Source: Yponomeuta sedellus
Lineage: Eukaryota; Arthropoda; Insecta; Lepidoptera; Yponomeutidae
Reading direction: 5' to 3'
Assembly (NCBI GenBank): GCA_934045075.1
Contig: OW203723.1
Span: forward strand, 24,703,615 to 24,767,614
Length of the DNA: 64,000 nt
The notes under the pieces are model-generated. The model saw only the letters and a program-made list of their open reading frames with translations, made no database searches and had not been told where the DNA came from. This document shows positions 40,906-51,945 of the stretch, piece by piece. The position numbers were made by a program, and so were the translations under genes. Numbering within the stretch: position 1 is the stretch's first letter; each line of letters opens with the position of its first letter.

Positions 40906-41867
40906 ATCTCTAATTTATTGCAATAAAAATGAATTGAATGGAATAAGACCCCACAGATGTCATCAACATCTTTGATAAAGTAACACTTTCTATTAAAATA
41001 CTACAAGGAGGCGTCAAGATTTTTTCTGTTAGCTCTGAATGAAGTGTTGATAATAAGATGCTGACACCTCTTACACAATGTGCCGGCCAGGGTCGGAGAC
41101 ATGTTTTTTGTGTCAAATCGCAAAGAGATAATTAATCAAGTGTCATCGCCTTTTTATAACATAGATACTAATATTGTAAACGCGAAAGTTTGTAAGTACG
41201 AATGGATGTTCGTTACTCTTTCACGTCACAACTACTCAATGAATTTTAATGAAACTTTACAATGATTTAGATTATACATCGCAATTACACGTATGCTACA
41301 ATTCATAAAGATATTATGTTGACGATAAATGTCAAGTTAGGAAAAAATCTACCCGATGATCCTGCGCAGACGACGCGGGCGCCAGCTACTTAAAACAGAT
41401 GTTAAGAAGGCTCACAAAAATAAAATCGAGAAAGCGACGTCCTATGAAACTATTTGCGATTTTGCGTCCCTCCAGTAAGACCAATTACATTTTTTCTGGA
41501 TCTTTATGACACTTTTACATATATTATGTGAGATTTTCCTGAGACCTGATCATGTTAGTATACTTTCCGCATATACTTTTGTGTGTCATTATTTGCAGTT
41601 GCTATGTTTGGGATTGCGTAAATATAGTAATGGAATTTTCTGGCATTAATTTGTTTTGTTTAATAACTCTTTAGTCGGCAGTGCTTTTCGGAATGATTAG
41701 TTTTGTCTCTGTAGGCTGGAAAAATCTAACGTGTATCGGCAGAATTTTTCGCTGGTTTATGATAGCTTGTCTAAAGATGAAGTAGAACAGGGATGGTGCG
41801 CTCCCTTTATGGCACTTGACAAAATATTTTGGTCATGCGCAGCGATGAAAAAAGTTAGATAAGAAAA
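40906..41867. other. Intergenic AT-rich DNA
   Basis: No gene. The piece 41345-41400 (CCCGATGATCCTGCGCAGAC, GACGCGGGCGCCAGC) may be a repeat end but is unmatched in the window. Confidence 0.35.
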
Positions 41868-41935
41868 TTCTTTATTGTACACCAGGAAAAACAAACATAA
41901 CGTAATAACAAAGTAGAATACCGTGCACTTGTTGC
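41868..41935 (-). mobile_element. LINE tail-A, reverse orientation
   Basis: GATAAGAAAATTCTTTATTG, TACACCAGGAAAAACAAAC. Reverse complement of the 3' end at 40817. Confidence 0.6.
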
Positions 41936-42314
41936 TATAATAGTAATGCTATGTTTTTGTTAGTTAATTTTAAATTTTAAGCACGTCTATGACTTGATCA
42001 CACACTTTTACAGAAACAATTTCTTGTTGATCTGTAAACGTTTGCCATCCCGGAACTATGTACCTTGTACTTCATGAGCTAGCTATATTAAAACTTCATT
42101 ATTCAGTATAATTACTATACTATTGGAATCTCTAAACGATAAATTTATTTTGCGTATAAGTCTCGCCGTTTTTCCATCATCTCAGTCACCTAATTAACTT
42201 ATTTTCTCGGGTAATAAATGTTCGTCCAAGAATAAAACGGCGTATTGCCTCACAAAATATTATGAAAAAACGAGGTGCGCAATCAACTCGAGATCACTTA
42301 TTTAGATGTTTAAA

Positions 42315-42525
42315 ATTAAAAACCTATTTAGAGGCTGAAAATTTCACCCATGCCGGGATTCGAACCCGCAACCTCTGGCTATCCGTGCCAGCGCTCTACC
42401 AATTGAGCCAATGGGCGACTCACGGCATCGGTGAAAATTTAGGTTTTTATTTATTTTTTATTATAGGTTTTTAAATTTGCTCCTTAGCACGGGTTAGTGC
42501 ATTAAAAATAAAAATAGTGTAATGT
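42315..42525 (-). mobile_element. SINE-A with internal deletion
   Basis: ACCTATTTAGAGGCTGAAAA, GGGATTCGAACCCGCAACCT, CGCTCTACCAATTGAGCCAA, then directly the tail TTAGCACGGGTTAGTGCATT. The GCAGCGACATCTGG body is missing. Confidence 0.7.
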
Positions 42526-42534
42526 TTAAAATTA

Positions 42535-42695
42535 CTTTAGAAAAGATGGTCGGAGTGGAGTTCTTAATGACCGCTGCCATTTTTTCCACTACACTACGGC
42601 CTGAAGGAGCGGCTTACATTTTACATTCTACATGGACATTCAGCAAACAGAATGTGAATTCTTTACGTTGAAATACAATTTATTTAATTTACCAT
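42535..42695 (+). mobile_element. Jockey/CR1-like LINE tail
   Basis: AAAAGATGGTCGGAGTGGAG, CCACTACACTACGGCCTGAA, GGACATTCAGCAAACAGAAT, ATTCTTTACGTTGAAATAC. Same tail as the LINE at 8989-10123. Confidence 0.65.
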
Positions 42696-43430
42696 TCAGT
42701 GTAAAATGATACACCCGAATTGACTCCCGAAAGCAAATTTTACAAGTCTTGCATGAGTATATTTGCCCCCATATGTAATTTTAATGATAGTATACATACT
42801 ATATCATAGTATCATACATGTATGATTTGAGAAAAAGAAAAATACAAAGATAAGTTTCAAGTTGTTAAAAAATGTTCTACTTCTGCTTCGGAAGTACTTG
42901 AATTATATAATAGATACTGAAGAAACCGCTTCCAATTTTATAAGCAAATAAAGAACACTAGTAACACTACACCCCAGCTTATAAAATATCATAATAGGAT
43001 TGTTCCACAGTTCTCTCTCTGACCAAGGTATATTTTTTGTGCAGAGAACGTACAGTTTATATATTTATTCTTTCAATTATATGTAGTAATAAATATGATT
43101 TTCTTAGTCTATCCTCATCCGAAGATAGGTAAGTATTTAAAGTCACATTTTGCAATCTTAGTAGCGGTATGCACTGGTTTGAATTCTCATTTTTATTGCC
43201 CCTCGCAAATGTGTAACGCAATTCGTCTTTTCAGCTGTCTCATAAAAACGTTTAGCCTTAAATTATCTTGCAAATTATTCTGCAAAATCAAACACTGAAC
43301 TTTGATTAAACATTAACGATCTCTGGAAATATTTATTACGGCTTTACTTTTAGAAGCCGATTTAATTGACAGCTGCTATGTCTGCTTTTCGACCTCGTTT
43401 TTTCAATCAACTGTCCTTTATAGGTCACAC
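42696..43430. other. Intergenic AT-rich DNA
   Basis: No gene or recurrent repeat recognised. Confidence 0.35.
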
Positions 43431-43434
43431 GTAT

Positions 43435-43690
43435 GGCTGTGTGGTGCCGGCCTAGAGAATAGCACCAACTCAAATTCTCCCCGCGGGTATCGTAAAAGGC
43501 GACTAAGGGGTACAAACCGGGGAGTGGGCAGCAGCGCCCCCTGCAGTACAATTCCACCAAACTGCGATCTCCAACCCGCATGCCAAACGTGGGAATTATG
43601 GGCATTACCCCCCAATGATGGCACAACCTTGCGCTATGGCGCTTCTTAGGGGAGGGCTGTGTCCTCCCCTAATGAGCGATACAAAGTCAT
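43435..43690 (+). mobile_element. LINE tail-F copy
   Basis: GGCTGTGTGGTGCCGGCCTA, GAGAATAGCACCAACTCAAA, AAGGCGACTAAGGGGTACAA, CAGCAGCGCCCCCTGCAGTA. The end is rearranged: AGGGGAGGGCTGTGTCCTCC, then CCTAATGAGCG. Confidence 0.65.
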
Positions 43691-43809
43691 TGGTACATGC
43701 CCGCACTGGGAATCAAACCTTGGTCTCGCCTTTATAAAATTTGAATAAAAAATATTTTTCTACTCTTATATTAGATAGCTTTCTTAAATAGGTAGCTTGA
43801 TAAACTTTA

Positions 43810-44140
43810 ATCGTAACTAGTGTTGACGTTTTTGTTCGCATCTTCAAACTTTACAAAGCTGGTATCTACACCGCACATTAAAAATAACGACAGTAGTTTC
43901 GTCCAAAAGCAAGCGCAACCGGCCATAACCGAAAACACACTTTACAATCCCAAAGCGCAATTTGCTAAAACATTTGTCACAATTTGTCTCTGGCAATTCT
44001 TCCGTGTTGCACGACGGGACAATATTAATGTTCGAAAGCATCCTAAGATTAAAGAAAATACTGAAGAAGGACCGCTTTGGTCTTTCAGAGATTTACTGCT
44101 TATCAACAGTGGACGGTGAACAAATGAGCAGTAGCTCGGT
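43810..44140 (+). pseudogene. Protein-like open segments with a frame change
   Basis: One frame gives TPHIKNNDSSFVQKQAQPAI, TENTLYNPKAQFAKTFV; another then gives LSQFVSGNSSVLHDGTILMF, ESILRLKKILKKDRFGLSEI, YCLSTVDGEQMSSSS, ending near a GT (44138). Both look protein-like and adjoin at about 43975, so this may be one ancestral sequence with a frameshift. No family recognised. It could be an exon, a retroelement fragment or chance. Confidence 0.25.
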
Positions 44141-44244
44141 ATGATCCTCTTGCCAATCCCTGGTCTTCGGTCAATTTTACGTCAAATCCGTCCGTTCACC
44201 TTCCAACAGCTATGTCAATATGATGTCATTAAGTTTCGTTAAGT

Positions 44245-44365
44245 CTGCCCAGCGTGGGGATAATGGGCATTACCCCCTAATTGTGGTATTAGACAGGGCG
44301 CTATGGCTATCATTAGGGGAGGGCTATGTCCAGCAGTGGATAACATAATAGAGCCTGAAGAAGTT
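44245..44365 (+). mobile_element. LINE tail-F terminal piece
   Basis: CCCAGCGTGGGGATAATGGG, CATTAGGGGAGGGCTATGTC, CAGCAGTGGATAACATAATA, GAGCCTGAAGAAG. Confidence 0.6.
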
Positions 44366-44535
44366 TCGTTAGGTCTATGTTTTCTAGATGTTACTACAAA
44401 CAAATCCTGTCATTAATAATGGATCATTTAACACCGTGAGAAAACAAACCCAATTTATGAGGTATTCAGATACCAGTGTAAACGTAATAGTCATTACTTT
44501 TTATGTTTCACTGAGGTAACGACTGTGCTTGCTTG

Positions 44536-44610
44536 GAGCTACCATCCCTAGCTATGAACAGAGATAAATGGAAAGCCCTTGTGTCAGCCCCAGACTCCGC
44601 AGAGGAGTAA
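44536..44610 (+). pseudogene. RTE-like LINE C-terminal scrap
   Basis: Reads RDKWKALVSAPDSAEE and a stop TAA at 44608. The same scrap, with a stop, is at 38835-38885. The stop codon TAA is also the target site of the Harbinger element that follows. Confidence 0.5.
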
Positions 44611-45056
44611 GGCTGGGCGCATGCTGAGACGCAGGCAACGCAGCACAGTTCAGTACACGGCAGGGCAGATGAGACAGACATAGGCCCCCACCGCGTACTG
44701 CGACGCAACTATTCGCTCCATTCCTTGGTAATTCTCACCCATAATAACTCTTTGAATGTCTTTTTTGAATAGTCTGGATGATTTCTATCATACAAACAAG
44801 GTTCACAGCGAACTAATTCAGTTAAATGTGCTGTCATTGCAACAAAATTGTTACTAAACACGCCTCGACGTGCACGCGTCGCGCAGAAATCTGTACCGGC
44901 ACTACAACGAGACGCAGAGCAGGGCAGACACATGTCTGCGTCGCACGTGCCTGCGCCGCAGCGTACGTAGCTCATTGACGTTCCATGCTTTACAAAATTT
45001 GCGCTGCCCTGCGCTGCGTTGTGCTGCGTCGCCTGCGTCTCAGCATGCGCCCAGCC
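44611..45056. mobile_element. PIF/Harbinger-type element with TAA duplication
   Basis: The left terminus GGCTGGGCGCATGCTGAGAC then GCAGGCAACGCAGCACAG faces the right terminus CTGCGTCGCCTGCGTCTCAG then CATGCGCCCAGCC. The TIRs are about 38 bp with few mismatches. TAA flanks both sides (44608-44610 and 45057-45059), the usual Harbinger target. The 446-bp element keeps part of a MADF-domain reading frame on the minus strand. It is too short to be autonomous. Sub-terminal regions are rich in CTGCGTCGC-like motifs on both strands. Confidence 0.75.
44709..44848 (-). pseudogene. MADF domain fragment in Harbinger element
   Basis: The minus-strand reading is VFSNNFVAMTAHLTELVRCE, PCLYDRNHPDYSKKTFKELL, WVRITKEWSE and a stop. 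The pattern 'LxELVRxxPCLYDxxHPDYxxKxxKxxxW' is the start of a MADF (Myb/SANT-like in Adf-1) domain. MADF or Myb-like proteins are the second, DNA-binding gene of Harbinger elements. Only about the first half of the domain is present, and there is no DDE transposase. The frame stays open further upstream to 45092 through TIR sequence, which I do not regard as coding. Confidence 0.65.
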
Positions 45057-45059
45057 TAA

Positions 45060-45305
45060 AGGGACGGCCTCGGTGTCGCAGCGGTTTGGCACGCTGCTGT
45101 AAAAGCGAAGGTCTCGAGTTCGATTCCCGGCCGGGTCTAACTAGGAAACGGACTTTCCTAGTTTGTCTCGGGTCTTGGATGTATCTAAGTATTTATTGTA
45201 TTAAATCTATCGTCGAGTTAGCACCTATAACACAAGTCATTTAGTTGTACTTAGTATAGGGCAAACGAGATCTGTGTAATATGTCCATGAATATATATTT
45301 ATTTA
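45060..45305 (+). mobile_element. SINE-D (tRNA-derived)
   Basis: GACGGCCTCGGTGTCGCAGC (A-box region), GGTCTCGAGTTCGATTCCCG (B box), GGACTTTCCTAGTTTGTCTC, CACAAGTCATTTAGTTGTAC, GGGCAAACGAGATCTGTGTA. A reverse copy is at 51310-51547. It abuts the Harbinger target duplication. Confidence 0.75.
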
Positions 45306-45704
45306 TTTACCAAAGAAGGAGAACGACTGTGCTCTGCACTGGGTCGTCATTATGTTGTTTATGCTTACACATATGGAGTCCAAAATAACAGCTGTATTTT
45401 TTGTAAACATCCATTCTAAGCATTTAGCTTCCTTTCTTCTCCAGCTTACTCCCGGATGTGGCTTGTTCTGCAACTCTGTTGTGCCTATATGTCCAATCTT
45501 ACGTTATAAAGGTTGTAAAATAATACCGTTATTTTGCTCAAAAGAATGGTTCTGCGTATTAATACAAACAAGTTTTTTTTATGGAGAGAACTTTAAAATC
45601 GAGAAATAATTTATTACCTATTCCATCGTAAAGGTACGTACGACGACGTAATATATATTTAATCTTTCAGTAGTAAAGTTGTTTAGGTATATTGATGAGA
45701 TATA
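45306..45704. other. Intergenic, nothing recognised
   Basis: An 85-codon open segment (45352-45609) has a Cys/Phe-rich, non-protein-like composition. No other feature. Confidence 0.35.
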
Positions 45705-45825
45705 TTGAGTGGCCTCTCATTTACCTACTGGCATGCTGTCTGAATGGCCTCTCATTTACTGACATTTTGAGTGGCCTCTCATTTACCTACTGACATTTTG
45801 AGTGGCCTCTCATTTACCTACTGAG
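45705..45825 (+). repeat. Tandem repeat, units of about 32-37 bp, four copies
   Basis: The core GAGTGGCCTCTCATTTACCT then ACTGACATTTT is repeated with one variant unit (TGAATGGCCTCTCATTTACT). Confidence 0.85.
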
Positions 45826-45954
45826 TGCTGTTCGTGTGTCTGGCCGCAGCACTTTTTATGTTTTCACGACCTATTTGGAATTTAAAGTCATTAATGGCAA
45901 TCATGGAATCTTATCATACGTATATGTGTATCTGATCTATATAGATTTAAGAGG

Positions 45955-46115
45955 ACTTGAGAAAAGATGGTCAGAGTGGAGTTTTTTCCCCCGCCGCCTT
46001 TTTCTCCACTACACTGCGGCCCGAAGGCAGCGGCTTTCACTTTCATGTTGCATTGTACTTTGACATTCAGCAAATAGAATGTAAATTCTTTACGTTGAAA
46101 TAAATTGTATTGAAT
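45955..46115 (+). mobile_element. Jockey/CR1-like LINE tail
   Basis: TTGAGAAAAGATGGTCAGAG, TTCTCCACTACACTGCGGCC, CATTCAGCAAATAGAATGTA, AATTCTTTACGTTGAAATAA, ending TTGAATTGAA. Confidence 0.65.
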
Positions 46116-46605
46116 TGAACATTACTATTGTTAAGTAGAACAAGGTACTTGTTCAAAGTTTTGAGTAAAAGGACCCCTTTTTGAAAGATAAGGAGTGTTT
46201 ACACTATACATTACCTTGTGTATAATACCTGTAGTTATATTTCACAATGTATCTGCATACATCCTGTACCCAGTGGCACATCAGATTTACGAGCAGATAA
46301 TCACCCTGGCCACGACCCAATTCCGATGCAGTCGTCTCTCGTCCAATGCATAATGTGAAGTTTACTGCCGCCATGCAAGTAAAAGCCATTTGTCGGTGCC
46401 GTTTCGTAGTTAAAGGTCCGCGTGATTTATGGCCAGGAAGGAGGTGTGAGATTTTACGCTCTGGCTTTTGTGCTGACCATAATTATTTAATTTATGTTGT
46501 GTGTATTAATTACCTTTCGGACTTTCATGTTGCACCTCGCTTGTGCGCTGTGGTCTACGAATTACAAATAAAACATTTTTTCACAAAAATATATCTCTTT
46601 TACTG
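46116..46605. other. Intergenic, nothing recognised
   Basis: No gene. Open segments of 60-104 codons overlap on both strands at 46204-46660, and the longest runs into the following SINE. Confidence 0.35.
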
Positions 46606-46607
46606 GC

Positions 46608-46982
46608 GTGGCGCTCGTGGCCTAGGCGAACCGAGTGATTGGAATCAATCACTTGGTTAAGCAACAACAGGCGCGAGCAGGTAAAGGATGGATGAGCGTC
46701 CCCTAACTACCGCTAGTGGCATTTTTCCGAGCGCTTCCGTGCTTCGCAAGGCACGTTAAGCCGTTGGTGCCGGCTGTCAAACAATGGCAGTCGTTAAGCC
46801 ATGTCAGAGGCCTTATGGGCGGCTTGATACCTACCTAACTTCTGACAGTAAGGCCCGCCACTGTCTTACAATCCTCCACCAACCCGGACTTGGCCCCAGT
46901 GGTGGAGTATGGCCTGAACTTCCTGCGATGCAAGAAGAGACCCGTGCTCCAGCAGTGGGGACATACAAGGGCTGATAACGAT
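46608..46982 (+). mobile_element. 5S-derived SINE, full length
   Basis: Head GCGCTCGTGGCCTAGGCG, ATCACTTGGTTAAGCAACAA, CAGGCGCGAGCAGGTAAAGG. Body CCGAGCGCTTCCGTGCTTCG, GGCACGTTAAGCCGTTGGTG, AGGCCTTATGGGCGGCTTGA, CCAACCCGGACTTGGCCCCA, CAGCAGTGGGGACATACAAG. It is followed within 25 bp by a (CA)n tract. Good reference copy for the family. Confidence 0.8.
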
Positions 46983-47001
46983 ATCTCTTTTTAACAGACA
47001 T

Positions 47002-47003
<2 letters not shown>

Positions 47004-47054
<51 letters not shown>
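47004..47054. repeat. (CA)n microsatellite
   Basis: About 25 uninterrupted CA units just after the SINE 3' end. Confidence 0.95.
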
Positions 47055-47058
<4 letters not shown>

Positions 47059-50005
47059 TACAATAATACATATTTTACCTTCATTAGCTGGCGTGGGGCA
47101 GATTGTCTGGGAAACTTTTTACTTCCTTTTTTTCTATGTAGTAAGAATTCATTTTTATAAGTCTTTTCTTATTTAATTTTTCTTTGTAATTTAATTATTT
47201 GTAATACGAAATATGTAGTTTACAGTACAGCGAGTCAGGTACAGATAGCTAGCGCTAGTCAGTTGTGGCTAGATAAATTCTTCTTTTTTCGATACAATCA
47301 CCGACAACTAAGGGAAATCGGGTATAAATCATCGATGGTGTCATTTATTTCGGCACCTGCCGAAAAGTATAACTTCGCTTGCAACGTAAGTTTTCCAACT
47401 GATTGACAGTAAAAAAACTGATTTTTTCTAAGTTTAATAGCACTCCTAGAAACTCTTATATTCAACGGTTCTACGCGTCCTTTTAATACTAGTTTGAGCC
47501 AGTGAGTCAGCCTAGTTATTCCTCAGTGTGAAAAATTGTTTCAAAATTGTGCAAAATTGCACTGCCTGTTTGTATTCTTGGCTAAGGGTTAAATTGCTAA
47601 CGAGGAGATACTGGTGCCAACCGGTTAACTATTGACCTCTGTTGTCTGCGCAGGGATGTAACTATTTGTCGTCATGTTTTTTCTGGTTTATTTAACATCT
47701 AAAGAAAATTTCGTAAAAGCTGAAAAAAAAGTGTTCAACACTGATGGTATAGATACTGTAGGTAAAAAGGGGTGTTAATGAAATTTTTGAGTCGCATTGG
47801 GGTGGGAGATATTTTTCTGCACTCCAGTTTAAACCAATGGCACCGCTGACTGAATTCTTCAGACAAAATATTCGTGTTATTCTCATATTTTGGCATCCCA
47901 GCTTGCAAATTCCTATTGCCCACTTCTCTTTTAATTATGTCTCTTCCGTCCAAAACAATTACTCCCAACCTTAGAGGCAAGAGCACATTTCTTTCGTCTG
48001 TCAGCGGGATATTAATACGAGTAGCGTAGACGCCACATAAACGTCTTCTGTTGGAATTGGCGATCTTGCCAACGGTTATGAAAAGATATTTATTAGGTTT
48101 TTGTCTTTACTGACATAGTCATTGTACTGTGAGCAGCACTAGATGGTAACCTACGCTTGACTTATCTCACTAGATATAAGCGATAATGTCGAACTGTGAG
48201 ACAGATACTTTGTTGGTGGTATCGTTGATTGTCCGTTGGTAAGTGCGAAAGAAGATTTAATTAGATCTTCATGATTGTAATGATCTTTGGCTGTCTGCCT
48301 GTTTTTAAATATTTTATGGCATTTTAAGTAGTATTCGCAGTTGTACTCGTTTTGTTGGCACGCTACTTTAAAATGATAACTTGTCCTTGAGATTATGAAG
48401 ACGTCTTCTAGTTTCGATCTCGACATTTTTGTCTATAATACCCTACTACTTATAATCTTAGATAGTTAGAACTTACTTGTACGTTCTGATTAAAATATTC
48501 GTACTAGGTCAATCTTAGACCTCAATGACACTATTGTATAGAACTAGCTGTCCTGGTGAACTTCGTAGCGTCATATAATCCGTAAGAACGGAAGAAATAT
48601 CTTAGAGTTACGCTTGAAAAAGGTTACGGTAGCAGTAAAATATTATCCCACGGGAATGCATTACCGGGATATCAAATATCCTATATCTCAATTCAGATCT
48701 TTGTCTATCTGTACGCCGAGTTTCGTGTCACTCCATTCTGCCGTTATGAAATGAAATGAAAAGGTTTTTTCAAAGTAGCGCAGAAGCTGCAGCTTAATGA
48801 ACGTTACAATTCAAACTAGATGTCCATTTCAAAATCTAGATCATTTAGGAGTAAAAATGGACAAAAAAACTTCAAAGTCCTTAATTAACAGACTTTACAT
48901 AATTATTTTAAAACATAGAACTCATGCATTGTACTGGCTTTAATTCCAGACATTATTGTCATCAAAATAATCCTTTATGCTATAGTAGCCCCTTTGGCAC
49001 AAAGTTACATGCGTGATTGAGTAGCAAACATCTTTACAGACTTTCACATTTATGATATTAGTAGGATAGGATCCTAGGTGATATCTATACTGCCACCAAT
49101 TGAGGTAAACTCGCAACTAATTGACTACGCTGAAACATGTATGACAGAGTCAAGAAAAACCTTCGAAGCTTTTATGTTTTTCCCACTGCCACCTCATGAA
49201 TTTTTTTCACTTTTCCTTTACCTTCCTATCCAATTTGGTGCGCTGATTCAACAATCGCGTGACGTTCCGTCAAAACCGTAAGCCGTATCTATCAATCTTG
49301 GAAAATTCCGCCTCTGTCTGGTCTTATTTTTCCGAGAAGCATTCCAAATAGATGCACTATATATTCCGTCTGCCTGTCAGTCTTCGTAACTAGGTCTGTT
49401 TAGATCTGCCCGAGATCTATTGTGTTTTACTTTTTTGTTTTATTTATTTGTTTTTTGACTCCATTACTTTTAATTAGCTTTAGTCGGGTTATTGACACTA
49501 ACTTCTTCCACTGACTTCTATTACGCTATATTTGCTCACTACGATCTTTTGCGTTATTGGTAAAATTTATTTAGTTGTTGACTATCCATGTTATCCTCTG
49601 CAATTGATTTACGTGTTTTTCGTATCTGTCGTGATTTTTCGTGTCGTCACGCGCAGGCCCTGTCAAAAAACCAGTGGTCTCGGGTTCATAGCCCGTGACA
49701 ATATGCTGAGACAGCGGCCTTTTTATAACCATAACACACCTTGGCATCAACCTATGTAATATCATAATAGTTATAAACTGTTTGTGTCTGCATGTTAGTC
49801 TAGTATATTATTACAGTCTATGTTAGTTAAGTGTAAGTATTTAAATCTTCCGTTCTATGTTGCCATTCATATTGTATGGTCTATTTGGTGTTATAGTTTA
49901 TGAATAAACATTTCTTACTCTTACTCAATCCTAGTCACTAAGTGGAGAATTGATTGGTCCAGATTAAGGAATTAATATTTCTAAAAGTACGTTCAACCGC
50001 TTAAA
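47055..50005. other. Intergenic AT-rich DNA
   Basis: No gene I can support. Minus-strand open segments at 47735-47986 and 48151-48426 have mixed composition and no domain. 48745-48800 resembles 20455-20530. 49630-49920 (GGCCCTGTCAAAAAACCAGT ... GAATAAACATTTCTTACTCT) looks like a retroelement 3' end with a polyadenylation-like signal and a CTTACT repeat. Confidence 0.35.
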
Positions 50006-50007
50006 TA

Positions 50008-50249
50008 CAGTCTATTTAGCTTTGGCATTTTAGTAAACAAGATTCTACCGGGAAAATATGACTTCTTAGTCAAAAAGTACCATATTCCCATAAATGAAGT
50101 AAGCTGGGACACTATTTTAGATAACACGCTGCTAATTTTATAAGCTAAGTTCATGAACTTGCGGGGAAATATCCAGTCTTGGCATCAAATGTCAATTTTG
50201 TGGTCAGAATGTTTTTTACTAAAGTGGACAAGTAAGTATAAATCGACGG
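50008..50249. mobile_element. MITE-4 copy 2, TA duplication
   Basis: CAGTCTATTTAGCTTTGGCA ... TTAGTAAACAAGATTCTACC on the left, TTTTTTACTAAAGTGGACAA ... GTAAGTATAAATCGACGG on the right, with TA on both sides. More diverged than copy 1, with one TIR partly altered. Confidence 0.7.
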
Positions 50250-50610
50250 TACGTACAGAGATAAACTTATATATTCACTGATAACAGTGACCTTGACAAT
50301 CATCTCAGGTGAAGTTCCACCTGCCTCTTTGCTAAATCTAAATAAACAAACGTGGCAGCCAAATCCCGACACCTTGTCAAGTGTTTTCCCGTGTCTATTT
50401 CCAAGCCCGTCATAAACAAAACCACATCGTCATGCCGGAGTTCGTGAGTCATCCGGACGATTGGCTGGAAAGCTGTTTATCTCTCGCGACACTCATCTTA
50501 TGACGCCCGACATCTTCCATGGTCAAGAGAAATGTGTTGAAGTCCTCGGCTGAGCTTCCACTTTGGCGTGACTTTTTGTGCACAATGCGAAATTTGCATT
50601 ACCCTAACTA
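50250..50610. other. Intergenic, nothing recognised
   Basis: No gene or recurrent repeat. Confidence 0.35.
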
Positions 50611-50611
50611 C

Positions 50612-50890
50612 CCGAAGCGGTAGAAAGTCGGCTTCTCATTCGGGAGGTGGTAGGTTCGACTCCCCAATGACTTTGTTCTCTATGTTACGTACATTGGTGC
50701 AGTTATTAACGCTCGCCAACTCTGACTGAAAACATCGTGAGGAGTGTCTGAGGTGTTCACATGTTCATATACCTCAGCGCTTCAAAGCGCGCCAATCCGC
50801 GGTGGGCACGCGTAATGATTAAGCCCATATTCTCTCTCCAAGAGAAGGCATGTGCCCTGCAGTGGAACGTATGTAGTCTGTATTAAACCG
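50612..50890 (+). mobile_element. SINE-C, full length
   Basis: CCCGAAGCGGTAGAAAGTCG, GTGGTAGGTTCGACTCCCCA, GACTTTGTTCTCTATGTTAC, GGAGTGTCTGAGGTGTTCAC, CGCCAATCCGCGGTGGGCAC, CTCTCTCCAAGAGAAGGCAT, CCCTGCAGTGGAACGTATGT. Reference copy for the family. Confidence 0.7.
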
Positions 50891-51305
50891 TACCCTTGTT
50901 TAATCAGTCATCCACGCTCGCTAAGTTGTTTTTGTTGTCATTGTTTCACTGAATTGCTAATCAGTCACTAATTCCCCTATTCAATTATTAGGAGGAGTTG
51001 TTACTATCCAGCCTTTTTCTAGCCTTGGTATTCGACCCATTGTAATGCTCTTCTTTTCCTGTATCCAATCTACATTTATTGCTTTAGGTGACTTTTTCCC
51101 CGAAAGTCGAACAAAGCAAGATTTGTTTTTAATGCGGACTTTCCGTGGAAAGATGAATGTCAAAATTTATGTTTAGAAAAAGTAATTAAGTTACGGGAAA
51201 ATTTGGCCCGTTTTTCCTCAATAATTTACACGCTACAGGAAAACTAAACGTTTTTCTTCTACGATCTCTTGGTTTAGGCTCAATCTTACTAGATTGTGAT
51301 TGATG
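50891..51305. other. Intergenic, nothing recognised
   Basis: No gene or recurrent repeat. Confidence 0.35.
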
Positions 51306-51309
51306 GTAT

Positions 51310-51548
51310 CTTCCTATGTTCATGGACATATTACACAGATCTCGTTAGCCCTATACTAAGTACAACTAAATGACTTGTGTTATAGGTGCTAACTCGACGG
51401 TAGATTTAATACGATAAATACATAGATAACATCCAAGACCCGAGACAAACTGGAAAAGTTCGTTTCCTAGTATGACCCGGCCGGGGATCGAACCCGAGAC
51501 CTTCGGTTTTACAGTCAGCCTGCCAAACCGCTGCACCACCGAGGCCGT
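51310..51548 (-). mobile_element. SINE-D, reverse orientation
   Basis: TTACACAGATCTCGTTAGCC, GTACAACTAAATGACTTGTG, CCGGGGATCGAACCCGAGAC, CCAAACCGCTGCACCACCGA. Same family as 45060-45305. Confidence 0.75.
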
Positions 51549-51654
51549 CTACATTATGAGTAGGTACATTATATCAGTAAACATGCGAATTAATAGTGCT
51601 ATTCTAGAGCTATGAATCATAATAGAATTATAGAGCTAATAATTCGTGTAGTAT

Positions 51655-51790
51655 ATCAGAAATGATAAAGTTATTTCAACGTAAAGAATTTACAATCTTT
51701 TCGTTGAATGTCAGTGTACAATGTTATTGTTATTGCCTGTCTTCAGGTCGAGTTGTAGTAGAGATAAATACAGCGATATTGATATTGATA
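51655..51790 (-). mobile_element. Jockey/CR1-like LINE tail, reverse orientation
   Basis: TTATTTCAACGTAAAGAATT, TTCGTTGAATGTCAGTGTAC, CTTCAGGTCGAGTTGTAGTA. Diverged copy. Confidence 0.55.
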
Positions 51791-51945
51791 TTTTTGGAAT
51801 ATTGATATTTTTGTTGGCATCATCGACTAAATAAAACGTCAATCAAGAATCTCATATGGATAGTTTCTATTTTTGTATTTTTCTATAATCACGTCAACCA
51901 ATACGCTTTCTAAAACTGTCGTGGGGTAATTCCCATTATCTATAA

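Noticed and set aside
44860..45244. ORFs on both strands rich in Arg/Cys/Ala around the Harbinger right end.
   Set aside because: They are translations of the TIR and sub-terminal motifs and of the adjoining SINE-D.
46831..47084. Minus-strand ORFs with a Cys-Val repeat.
   Set aside because: They are the (CA)n microsatellite plus 5S-derived SINE.
47690..48426. Minus-strand open segments with mixed polar composition, considered as a transposase or host gene.
   Set aside because: No domain, catalytic motif or splice structure could be recognised. Left as unannotated intergenic DNA.
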